Shown here one piece after another: positions 15,501 through 22,099 of a stretch of DNA of 33,877 nt. Below the pieces are notes generated by a model. That model saw only the letters and a program-made list of their open reading frames with translations. It searched no databases and had not been told where the DNA came from. The stretch covers positions 1 through 33,877 of the forward strand of contig SXPB01000330.1 of the NCBI GenBank assembly GCA_005776475.1, given 5' to 3'. Each line of letters opens with the position of its first letter. The first letter of the stretch is position 1. Both the position numbers and the translations under genes were made by a program. Source of the DNA: Planctomycetia bacterium. GTDB taxonomy: Bacteria; Planctomycetota; UBA1135; UBA2386.

Positions 15501-17457
15501 TGCTGCTGGTGGCGAGGAAATTGCTCTCCAGCAAGGCCGGGAACAGTTGGTCGACGGGTAGGTCCGCGGCTGGCGTGACGCGGCGGTACCAGTGAACCCA
15601 GTCGAAAACCAGGACACCATCCAGCACGAGGCTGGCGTTGTCCGGACGCAATTCGCCTCCGTTGCCGTCGACCAGCGACAAGTTGGTGGTGACCAGTTGC
15701 ACTGCGGAATCGCGTAGCAGGACCTCGCGACAGCGTTCGAGCCGTTGGGGGTGGAACAGGTCGTCAGAATTCAGCAGGGCGACGTACGGGGTGTCGATCG
15801 TCGCGAGCGCCTGCAGGACGCTGTTGCCGAGGCCAAGGTTCTCGTCGTTGACGCGGACTTCGATCCTGGCATCGACGAACGCACGCACCCGTTCCACGGT
15901 GTCGTCGCGAGAGCGATCGTCGACGACCAGCAGCTTGAAGTTCGTGTAGCGCTGCGCCAGGACGCTGCCGATCGTCTCTTCGATGTAGGCGGCGTGCTGG
16001 TACGACGGGATCAGCACCGTCACGTCGGCGGTCGCGCCGCTGCGTGGTTGGCGCGGCTTCCCGATTGGGAAAGGGCGCCGACGGTTGCCGCCTTCGTGCG
16101 CAAGGCCGAGCCGTTCCGCCCAAGGCCCGCCGAACGGCTTTTGGTCGAACTCGCGCGAGAAGGCATCATCCTGAACGCGAAGGCGCTTGCGTTCGGATGG
16201 CTTTGCATAGGCTCGACGCAAGGCGTCCAAGAGGGCGGGATCCCGGCGATCGGCGGCAAGGCGATGGACGAGCGCACGGAGCCAGGGTGTCTGCAACGAA
16301 TCGGCTGAGTTGCACGCCAGCGCGACGACCCATTCGGCGACGACGGCCAGGTGGCCATTGCCGAACAGGTCCCGGAGCCAGGCCATCCGACGAGCCGGGT
16401 CCCGCAGGTCGGGGTGATCCACCTCTGGCAGTGAGGCTGCAATTCGGCCGTGCGCGGTCGGGCTCTTCACGTCCGCTTCCAGACGCAGGCGCAGCAGGTG
16501 CCGCAGTTCGTTGCAAAGATCGCCAAAAGCGCCGGGGCGCAGCGCCTTCGGCCGTGCGGCGCCGAGGCGGGGCCAGCAGCCGAGCAGATGGCCCGTCACG
16601 AACCTGAGGTCGTCGGTGCGGAGCTCCGCGAGTGGCTGGACACCGCCGCGATGCAGGGTCACGAGTTCGAGCGGAATCCCACGGGCCGAGCAGCCAAGGA
16701 CGACTTCCTCGAGCCAGTGCCAGTGCTTGGGGGTGAGGACGAAGCGCGCCTGCAGGTGCGCGTCGAGCCGCTGGGCAGCATTGCTCGCGAGTTCGAGTGT
16801 GCCGGCATCGAACTCGGCGATCGTGAACTCGATCTGGGCAAGCGGGACCGACCTCGGCAGCTGTTTGAGTGCGTGCGCGTTGCTGGTGCGAAGTTCGACT
16901 TTCGGTGCCGGCGAGGTGGTCGGGAGAGCTGCCAGGGCCGCCGCGATCACGGACGCCGGGAAGGTGCCGGCTTCGAGGGCAACGCGTTCGAGGCGGTGCC
17001 ACAAGTCGGGCAGGCTGGCGACGGCTGCTGCGGGCAGCCCGGGCTCAGCAAGTTCCAGCACCAGTACGCGGGGGTGCGTAGGCTCCGGCAAGAACGGCAG
17101 CTGGCCGTAGTCCCGCAGCGGCGGCGCCGGCAGCTCCGCGGCCAGCCATTCGGCGCAGGTTCGGCACGGATCGAGCGGGAATTGGCCCTCGTTTAACTGG
17201 CGCCGCAGGGTTGCCGTGGTGGGCGCAACGTCGTCGGGGAGGTGGCGAAGTGGCGCGAACTCACAAGGCGCCTGCTGGCCGTTCGCCGCGATCGCGAGCA
17301 CCGTTCCTGGTGCGGCGCAAGCTGTCCAGTGTTCGTCCGCTCGCGCGAGCGGCAGTTTCGCGAGCGACCGGCGAAGGTCCAGAAACGCCTTTGGCAACGT
17401 CACAACGGCGTCGCTTGGCGTCGGCGTTGGCGTGTGCGGGTTGGGATCCAGGGCCAT
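12547..17457 (-). CDS. Giant fusion: SPASM-like region, GT2, long coiled coil, GT4
   Basis: This is a 1636-residue protein from ATG 17457. The frame is open to 17694, but that extension is Cys/Ser-rich and overlaps the start of the divergent sulfotransferase gene, so I excluded it. Residues 47-101 carry C-A-A-P, N-G-x(4)-P-C and C-R-T-C in the spacing of a SPASM Fe-S domain. About 129-270 look like a degenerate radical-SAM-type barrel without the CxxxCxxC loop. Residues 478-720 are a GT2 (GT-A) domain with L-I-P-S-Y-Q, V-V-D-D-R-S-R-D-D-T, L-N-S-D-D (563-566) and D-W-Q-L-F. Residues about 785-1160 form a coiled coil, including 14-residue R-N-E-R-D-A-T-R-A-E-R-D repeats at 956-1025, closed by S-R-E-W-R-W-G. 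Residues about 1205-1620 are a GT4 domain (S-H-T-F-V-Y-Q-E, V-S-I-S-R-I-E-P-K-K-G, G-I-P-T-A-M-L-E-G). It probably adds two sugars at the inner membrane; the substrates are unknown. Confidence 0.9.
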   Translation of the reverse strand: MALDPNPHTPTPTPSDAVVTLPKAFLDLRRSLAKLPLARADEHWTACAAPGTVLAIAANGQQAPCEFAPLRHLPDDVAPTTATLRRQLNEGQFPLDPCRTCAEWLAAELPAPPLRDYGQLPFLPEPTHPRVLVLELAEPGLPAAAVASLPDLWHRLERVALEAGTFPASVIAAALAALPTTSPAPKVELRTSNAHALKQLPRSVPLAQIEFTIAEFDAGTLELASNAAQRLDAHLQARFVLTPKHWHWLEEVVLGCSARGIPLELVTLHRGGVQPLAELRTDDLRFVTGHLLGCWPRLGAARPKALRPGAFGDLCNELRHLLRLRLEADVKSPTAHGRIAASLPEVDHPDLRDPARRMAWLRDLFGNGHLAVVAEWVVALACNSADSLQTPWLRALVHRLAADRRDPALLDALRRAYAKPSERKRLRVQDDAFSREFDQKPFGGPWAERLGLAHEGGNRRRPFPIGKPRQPRSGATADVTVLIPSYQHAAYIEETIGSVLAQRYTNFKLLVVDDRSRDDTVERVRAFVDARIEVRVNDENLGLGNSVLQALATIDTPYVALLNSDDLFHPQRLERCREVLLRDSAVQLVTTNLSLVDGNGGELRPDNASLVLDGVLVFDWVHWYRRVTPAADLPVDQLFPALLESNFLATSSNLVCRTDWLRSQAESLRSLKYCLDWQLFLQASLEGTLHHLHEPLAAYRLHATNTVWFREGRRWSYYLEVNRVAATALRRHAARDRGESKATALPLLEAVAAHAASNRETDGFALFLNAVLDTLELDRLAQDSPHARELIERLNQSAEQVRALRDAAPTVDPTTARRTASQLQLGLLAGEQRDIERDTRRWLQGYCATLESRLADANGSTTRLEADKQTLRQRQDELDRMIRGHVDQARRLEADLHAANQREQTQRQRAEHAEQRSGSLQRDLDGVRGDLASARGAASALADLRQLLDNELKTLRNERDATRAERDTVRNERDATRAERDALRNERDSTRAERDTVRNDRDATRAERDAVRNERDATRVERDAARRETEAARSANRELESRLAAEQTTAGKLVAQRAELENTLTRERAETRSQAEQAAAEQQRLHQQIQSETKAKDAVRSELQQTSRQRDDVQKRLDAEIARVLDLQRVKAELENRRNELVGTLARSRDEMARLLGSREWRWGNFLWNKMPLAYVSRRGKKWYRRLLDAKNRFVMMFRRRHSAEGTAVVTACWQWPIYSHTFVYQEMIGLSHLGLNVRLFHWDLGDTSQLHKAFGYLADNRTMLQPIQENHVRDKEHFEKTRPGRLRAFLERVAKATGRKVEDLEKESIVLQGCTFARMAELAGATYLHSYFFYDQTFMAMQAAWLLDLPRGVSCYADHMLDDYSFKLVPLHVELCDVIVATSARIKRELSQMTGGRFDDKIIVKPNGVDGARFPPVVRQDRKPRDPFEVVSISRIEPKKGLTHLVEAVAQLKKLGLKVKAHIVGSKDAHSKGSLEYAAEFEQRIKDLGVQDEVILHGMKRQEELPPILQRCRAFVAPYVEMGSGDKDGIPTAMLEGLASGLPVVTTDSGSILEVVTTEIEGIVVPQRDSNAFAQALQRLIEDPVLERRMAKAARARFDREFDIRVTEVRLHERVARLLVAKKRSKPAPANPPAR
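14390..14600 (-). repeat. 42-bp tandem repeats inside the coiled-coil segment
   Basis: About five copies of a 42-bp unit, itself two related 21-bp halves, encode the 14-residue coil repeat R-N-E-R-D-A-T-R-A-E-R-D-(T/A)-V. Copies differ by only a few bases (for example CGTTCGTTGCG against CGGTCGTTGCG on the plus strand). This suggests recent duplication, and slippage could change coil length in whole-turn steps while keeping the frame. Confidence 0.85.
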
Positions 17458-17684
17458 GCAACTACAAGTGATCGCGAGGTTTGGCGCCGACTGGTTGCTC
17501 GCATCGGCCGTTGGCTCGGGGCAGCATGATCCCTGAGCGGAGGAGTCGGCGCAAAGGTCAGCTTGACAACTCGTTGGTGCCTTCGATTTGCACGACCGCG
17601 CCGGCGTTTCCGCGTAATCGCAGCCGCAGGTTGCCAGGTTGGCGTATTGCACGGTGCCAGCCACTTCGTGTACCCAGGTCACAA

Positions 17685-18491
17685 ATGGAGTCATCTTCTC
17701 GTGTTCGGTTCGTCACCATCGGCATGGCGCGAAGCGGTACGACCGTCATCCAACAGGCCTTGCAGGGACACCCGAACGTGCGGTCCAGCATGGATGAACT
17801 CAAGGTGGCGCCGTTCTTCACCAAGGGGATTGCGGTGTTCACCGTGAGCGGCGTGAACGACTTCGAACGCGACAACGGCTACGGGGTCCTGATCGACGCC
17901 TTGTCGATGATCCCGTGCGGGTTGAAGGGGATGCACCTGCTCGGTTACGGCGGCACCGAAGCAGTACCAAAGGCCACAGCACTGGCGAATGGGGTGAAGG
18001 TCGCGGTTGGCTCCCAGGCCGAGGCGGAGGATCTCGCCAAGGCGTTCGAAACCCATGAATCGCTGCGCGACGTCGCCGTGGTCCGAATCGAGCGGCGCGA
18101 CCTGGTCGCGCAGTTCGCTTCGCTTCAACGTGCCATGCGATCAGGCCGCTGGCATTCGTTCTACCACGCACAACCCACCGTGAGCGACCCGAACGCTCCG
18201 TTCGAGTGTTCGGGCAACGACTTCCATTTCTATTGCCAGGAGGCGATCGCAATCCGGGCAGCCTTCGATCGCATCGGCAAGTGCTGCAAGATGGTGCAGA
18301 TCAGCTATGAGGACGAAATCGCCAAGGACGTCAGCAAGGCGTCCGGCCGGGTTTTCCAGTTTCTTGGGCTGCCCGTAGTCGCGCCGACATGGCTTGGTTC
18401 GGAGAAGGTCGCGCCGCCGTTGGCGACGTTCGTGACCAACACGAAGCGATTGTACGAGATCTTTCGCAAGTACTACCCTGATGCCGTCTGA
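17685..18491 (+). CDS. Sulfotransferase family protein
   Basis: This 268-residue protein is predicted to transfer sulfate from PAPS. G-M-A-R-S-G-T-T at 13-20 is the 5'-phosphosulfate loop (R/K-S-G-T-T/S type). V-R-I-E-R-R-D-L-V-A-Q-F-A-S near 133-146 fits the 3'-phosphate-binding segment with its Arg and Ser. I-S-Y-E-D-E-I plus V-F-Q-F-L-G-L-P near the C terminus are typical of the bacterial sulfotransferase fold. I chose ATG 17685 rather than the upstream in-frame start at 17481 because the extra 68 residues are low in family character and lie in the divergent promoter region; an AGG occurs about 8 bases before this ATG. It is divergent from the giant glycosyltransferase and lies 43 bp before a GT2 gene. 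Sulfation of the glycan made here is the simplest role. Confidence 0.8.
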   Translation: MESSSRVRFVTIGMARSGTTVIQQALQGHPNVRSSMDELKVAPFFTKGIAVFTVSGVNDFERDNGYGVLIDALSMIPCGLKGMHLLGYGGTEAVPKATALANGVKVAVGSQAEAEDLAKAFETHESLRDVAVVRIERRDLVAQFASLQRAMRSGRWHSFYHAQPTVSDPNAPFECSGNDFHFYCQEAIAIRAAFDRIGKCCKMVQISYEDEIAKDVSKASGRVFQFLGLPVVAPTWLGSEKVAPPLATFVTNTKRLYEIFRKYYPDAV

Positions 18492-18534
18492 CGCAGGGTA
18501 GCGAGCGGGTGGTCTGGGCGGCAACATCTGCTGC

Positions 18535-19503
18535 GTGCGCACATCCCTGGTCATGCCGACGCTCAACTCGGGGCCCCTGCTCGACGAAGTGCTCGCCGCG
18601 ATCCTCGCCCAGCGCGACCCTGCCTTCGACGAACTCATCGCCGTCGACAGCGGTTCTTGCGATGGCACCGTCGATCGCCTGCTGCGGGCCGGGTTCCGCG
18701 TCACTTCGATTTCCAAGAAGGACTTCGACCACGGCCGAACCCGTGACCTCGGCATCGGGATGGCGACCGGCGACTTCGTCGTGCTGCTCGTGCAGGACGC
18801 GACTATGCAGGGCTCGGACTGGCTGGCGAAGATGGTCGAGCCGTTCGCCGATCCGATGGTCGTCGGCGCCTGGAGCCGGCAGATCCCGCGCGCCCGATGC
18901 CAGCCGGTCATGAAGCGGCGCATCCTCGGCTGGCCCGGTTGGGGCGATGGCATCACCAAGAAGCGGCTGCCTGACGGCAAGACGCTGGACGACCTGCAAC
19001 CGTTCGAACGGCTGTTCACCTGCGCGTTCGACAACGTCGCGTCGATGATCCGGCGCAAGGCGTGGGAGCGCTTCCCGCTCGGCCCGCGGCGCTTTGGCGA
19101 GGACGTGTGGTTCGGCAAGCGCGCGATCGCGGCCGGCTTCACGCTGGCGCACCACGGCGGCGCCATCGTCATGCACAGCCACGACCGTTCGGCGTGGGCC
19201 GAAGGCAAGCGCACGTTCTGCGACCACCGCAACCTCGTGAAGTTGTTCGGCCTCGTCGGCATCCCCACGCGCGAGGCGCTCGACGGCGCGATCCCGCATG
19301 CGACCAAGGAACACTGCGACTACGTGAAGAGCCTCGGGCTGCCGCCGGGCGAAGAGGCGCAGGCGCTGCGCTGGACCACCGACTACGTGAAGTGGCAGTG
19401 CTGGGGGCAGTTCCTGGGGGCCAGGGCCGGTTCGGACCTGCCGAGCCCCGAAGGCACCTTCCTGCGCCTGCTCGGCAAACGGCTCGAACGCGGCATCGGC
19501 TGA
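18535..19503 (+). CDS. GT2 glycosyltransferase, rhamnosyltransferase-like
   Basis: This 322-residue GT-A protein starts at GTG 18535, directly before the family N terminus (S-L-V-M-P-T-L-N-S-G). Motifs in order are V-D-S-G-S-C-D-G-T (38-45), F-D-H-G-R-T-R-D-L-G (64-73), V-Q-D-A-T in the DXD position (86-90), W-S-R-Q-I-P and F-G-E-D-V-W-F-G-K-R-A. The H-G-x-T-R-(N/D) plus Q-D-A plus R-Q-x-P combination and the later M-H-S-H-D-R-S are what I know from bacterial rhamnosyltransferases of the RfbF/WbbL-related GT2 group. A rhamnose or deoxysugar donor is therefore likely but not proven, and no dTDP-rhamnose synthesis genes are in the window. It follows the sulfotransferase gene by 43 bp on the same strand, so the two are probably co-transcribed. 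Confidence 0.85.
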   Translation: MRTSLVMPTLNSGPLLDEVLAAILAQRDPAFDELIAVDSGSCDGTVDRLLRAGFRVTSISKKDFDHGRTRDLGIGMATGDFVVLLVQDATMQGSDWLAKMVEPFADPMVVGAWSRQIPRARCQPVMKRRILGWPGWGDGITKKRLPDGKTLDDLQPFERLFTCAFDNVASMIRRKAWERFPLGPRRFGEDVWFGKRAIAAGFTLAHHGGAIVMHSHDRSAWAEGKRTFCDHRNLVKLFGLVGIPTREALDGAIPHATKEHCDYVKSLGLPPGEEAQALRWTTDYVKWQCWGQFLGARAGSDLPSPEGTFLRLLGKRLERGIG

Positions 19504-19524
19504 GCACCGCTGTGGCCCCGCCGC

Positions 19525-19788
19525 TCAGCTGCCGGCGGGTTTCTGCGCGCGCAGTTCGCGGCGGGCCTGCGCCAGCAGTTCGATCACGTGCTCGGTCTGT
19601 TGCACGAGGTCGCCGCGAGCCCGTTCACTCTGCTCCAGGCGGGCACGTAGATCGGCGTTCTCCGCGGTCAGGGCCGCGAGGCTCTTGCCCATGCCGTCGA
19701 CACTCTGGCGAACGGCAGCGAGTTCGTCGGCGATTCGGGAGAGGGCCGGAGTCGGATCGGACGATGGCGAGGACACGGCCGCGACCAT
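19525..19788 (-). CDS. Small coiled-coil protein
   Basis: This 87-residue protein begins at ATG 19788. Residues about 15-80 form a continuous heptad-like helix (I-A-D-E-L-A-A-V-R, L-T-A-E-N-A-D-L-R-A-R-L-E, V-I-E-L-L-A-Q-A-R-R-E-L-R). No signal peptide or membrane segment is visible. It is transcribed divergently from the GT4 gene that starts at 19819, 30 bp away, and ends 21 bp beyond the stop of the GT2 gene on the other strand. No family is recognised. Its size, charge and position in a locus with other coiled-coil glycosyltransferases suggest a scaffold or adaptor, but this is inference only. Confidence 0.55.
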   Translation of the reverse strand: MVAAVSSPSSDPTPALSRIADELAAVRQSVDGMGKSLAALTAENADLRARLEQSERARGDLVQQTEHVIELLAQARRELRAQKPAGS

Positions 19789-19818
19789 ACCTTGCCCGCG
19801 TCCGCGACGCCGCGAGCG

Positions 19819-21024
19819 ATGCGCAAGATCCTGGTCCTTTGCCCGTACGTGCCGCACCCGCTGACCCATGGCGGCAGCATCCGCACGCGACTGCTGCTCG
19901 ACGCCTTCGCGGCCGACCACGAAGTGCACCTGGTGGCGCCGGTCGCCACCGATGCCGATCGCACGAACCTCGCGGTGCTCGCCGCGACCGCCGGTCTGCA
20001 AGGCCATCCGGTGGCGGTGGCGAAGGACCCGCGGCCGGGGTTTGCCAACAAGCTGCTGGCGTGGTCGCGCGGCCGTTCCGAACTGCTGCAGCGGCGCTGG
20101 GGCGATCATGCCGCCGGTGAAGTGGCGGCGTTGGCGTCGAAGCTGCGGCCGGCGGCGATCGTCGCCGACAGTTCGTTCGTGTTCCCGGTGTTGCCGCCGT
20201 TCCCGGCGCCCCTGGTGCTGCACCTGCACAACCTCGAAGGCGGCGTGTTCGCGCGGCCGCAGGCGACGAAGCGCACGTTCACCGATCGCGTCACCCGTTC
20301 GTTCGAAGCGCGTACGATCACCGCGCTGGAGACGCGCATGCTGCAGCAGGCGGCGCTGACGATCACCGTCTCCGAGCTCGATCGCGAAGTGGCGCTGACG
20401 ATGGCGCCCCGCGCGCGCATCGAAACCGTGCCCGTGACCGTCGATCTCGCGAAGCTGCCGATGCTGCCGGCGCTGCCGGTGGGGCAGGGGCCGATCCGCG
20501 TGCTGTTCGTCGGCACCATCGACTACCCGCCGAACTTCGAGGCGATCGAGGAGTTGGTCCTGGAGCATCTGCCGGCGCTGCGCGCAGCGTTCCCGGGTGC
20601 AGTCGCGCGACTGGTGGGCCGCGATGATGCTGATCGCCTCGGTGTGTTTCGCGGGCGCGAGGGCGTCGAAGTGGTCGGCACCGTCGATGACGTCAAGCCG
20701 CACTACGCGGTGTCGCACGCGGTCTATCTGCCGATCCGCACGGGCGGCGGCACCCGCGGCAAGATCATCGAAGCGTGGGCGCTCGGGCGTCCGGTGCTGT
20801 CGACCGCGATCGGCGCCGAGGCCTTGGCCGGGCAGGAAGGGCAGCACTGGCGCCGATTCGAGGCGCCGGCGCAAGGCGTGCAGGTGCTGCGCGAAGTGTT
20901 GTTCGCCGGCGGTGCGGCAGGACTGGTGCGCGCCGGGCGTGCGTTGGCCGAAGAACGCTACCAGCATCCGGCTGCGTTCGCGGCGCTGCGCGCGGCGCTG
21001 GCGTCGGTCGTCAACGGCCGTTGA
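19819..21024 (+). CDS. GT4-type glycosyltransferase
   Basis: This is a 401-residue GT-B enzyme. ATG 19819 directly precedes M-R-K-I-L-V-L-C-P-Y-V-P-H-P-L-T-H-G-G, the family N terminus with the Gly-rich acceptor loop; an upstream in-frame ATG at 19792 adds nine unconserved residues. The second half has V-L-F-V-G-T-I-D-Y-P-P-N, L-V-G-R-D and an unusual donor-site section Y-L-P-I-R-T-G-G-G-T-R-G-K-I-I-E-A-W. The last is typical of the sugar-transferase subgroup with G-G-G-(T/I)-(R/K)-x-K-x-x-E-(A/Y) instead of P-S-x-x-E-x-x-G. The substrate is unknown. Its 3' end overlaps the converging GT2 gene by 14 bp, meaning transcription from both sides meets here with no room for a shared terminator. Confidence 0.85.
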   Translation: MRKILVLCPYVPHPLTHGGSIRTRLLLDAFAADHEVHLVAPVATDADRTNLAVLAATAGLQGHPVAVAKDPRPGFANKLLAWSRGRSELLQRRWGDHAAGEVAALASKLRPAAIVADSSFVFPVLPPFPAPLVLHLHNLEGGVFARPQATKRTFTDRVTRSFEARTITALETRMLQQAALTITVSELDREVALTMAPRARIETVPVTVDLAKLPMLPALPVGQGPIRVLFVGTIDYPPNFEAIEELVLEHLPALRAAFPGAVARLVGRDDADRLGVFRGREGVEVVGTVDDVKPHYAVSHAVYLPIRTGGGTRGKIIEAWALGRPVLSTAIGAEALAGQEGQHWRRFEAPAQGVQVLREVLFAGGAAGLVRAGRALAEERYQHPAAFAALRAALASVVNGR

Positions 21025-22099
21025 CGGCGCGCAGCAGCTCGCGGTCGCTGCGGCGGTAGTGCCGGCGCGCCGTGGTGCGCAGCCACACTGCGAGCGGCAA
21101 GCGCGGCACCGCCGCAAGCCACGCCCGCACGCCATCCGCGAGCGGCAGCGACAGCAATCGGCAGTGCTTGCGCAGGTTCCACGGCATCAACAGCGCGTGC
21201 TGCAGCACGAGCAACGGATCGGTGACGTTGCGCACGAAGAACAGTTCGCGGTTGCGCCACGCCAGTCGTTCCAGCGCCTCGCGGCCGAACTTACGCGTCG
21301 ACGAGCCACGGTGCGCGTGGTGCACGACGCTGTCGTAGACGAAGACGACGCGCCAGCCGAGCCGCCACGCCTGCCACGACAGGCTGGCGTCCTCGACGTA
21401 CATCGGGAAGTACAGGTCCTCGAAGCCGCCGATCGCGTCGTGCTTCCTGCGATCGAACGCGCTGCTGCCGCCGCCGGCCCACAGCGCGGGCACCGGCGGT
21501 CCGGGTTGCCCGGGCGGTTGCACGAAGCGGATCTCGCCATGCCGCAGGAAACAGCGCGTCAGTCCGGTCTCGGTGCGCGGCGCGTGCATCTCGATGCGGG
21601 AGCTCGTCGCGAACAGATCGCCGGTGCGGTCCTCGGCGAACGGCTGCAGCAGGTGGCCAAGCCAGTCCGGCTCGACGCGCATGTCGTTGTTGAGGAACAC
21701 GATCACGTCGCGCGTCGCGACCTTGGCGCCGGCGGCGTTGCCGCGGATGAAGTACACGTTCTCCGGCAAGCACACGAGCTTCGCCCATGGGCATTCGCGC
21801 GCGAGCCAGTCGGCGGAACCGTCGTCGCTGCCGTTGTCGACCACGATCACTTCGTGGTCGCCGGGGCAGCGGGAGACGGCGACCAGCAACGACGGCATCA
21901 GTTCGCGCAGGAAGTGCACACCGTTCCAGTTCAGCACCACGATCGACGCGTTGCGCGTGCGCGGCGACACGTCGGTGGGCCGGCGGCGCAGAAGCCACGC
22001 GAACGGCGTCGCCAGCAGGTCGAGCAGCAGCAGTCCGAGGGCAAAGCCGATGGCCAGGAGCCACAGCAGCGGCAGCAGCGCGACGGCCAGGACGTTCAC
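21011..22099 (-). CDS. Membrane-anchored GT2 glycosyltransferase
   Basis: This 362-residue protein starts at GTG 22099. That codon forms a GTGA overlap with the stop of the upstream GT4 gene, which supports coupling and this start; the longer in-frame extension lies wholly inside that gene. Residues 3-37 are a Leu-rich membrane anchor followed by three Arg. The GT-A domain shows V-V-L-N-W-N-G (53-59), V-V-D-N-G-S-D-D-G-S (86-95), L-N-N-D-M (136-140) as the metal site, and a Y-F-P-M-Y-V-E-D-A-S-L-S-W segment with the catalytic acidic pair. The anchor would hold it at the inner membrane facing the cytoplasm. The family includes rhamnosyl- and galactosyltransferases; the sugar cannot be read. 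It is the last gene of a three-gene minus-strand operon. Confidence 0.88.
   Translation of the reverse strand: MNVLAVALLPLLWLLAIGFALGLLLLDLLATPFAWLLRRRPTDVSPRTRNASIVVLNWNGVHFLRELMPSLLVAVSRCPGDHEVIVVDNGSDDGSADWLARECPWAKLVCLPENVYFIRGNAAGAKVATRDVIVFLNNDMRVEPDWLGHLLQPFAEDRTGDLFATSSRIEMHAPRTETGLTRCFLRHGEIRFVQPPGQPGPPVPALWAGGGSSAFDRRKHDAIGGFEDLYFPMYVEDASLSWQAWRLGWRVVFVYDSVVHHAHRGSSTRKFGREALERLAWRNRELFFVRNVTDPLLVLQHALLMPWNLRKHCRLLSLPLADGVRAWLAAVPRLPLAVWLRTTARRHYRRSDRELLRAVNGR

Noticed and set aside
10945-15561. A plus-strand open frame of 1538 codons opposite two glycosyltransferase genes
   Set aside because: Its translation is Arg/Val/His/Gln-rich with no recognisable domain, and it is the antisense shadow of the minus-strand GT4 and coiled-coil genes. 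High GC and the coil's biased codons keep that frame free of stops.
17563-17591. TTGACA with ATTTGC 17 bases downstream as a sulfotransferase promoter
   Set aside because: The -35 match is perfect but the -10 is poor, and such a hit is expected by chance in this length of sequence, so it is not listed as a feature.
17458-17694. 79-residue N-terminal extension of the giant glycosyltransferase frame
   Set aside because: It is Cys/Ser-rich, has no domain character and overlaps the start of the divergent sulfotransferase gene. ATG 17457 begins just before conserved-looking sequence.
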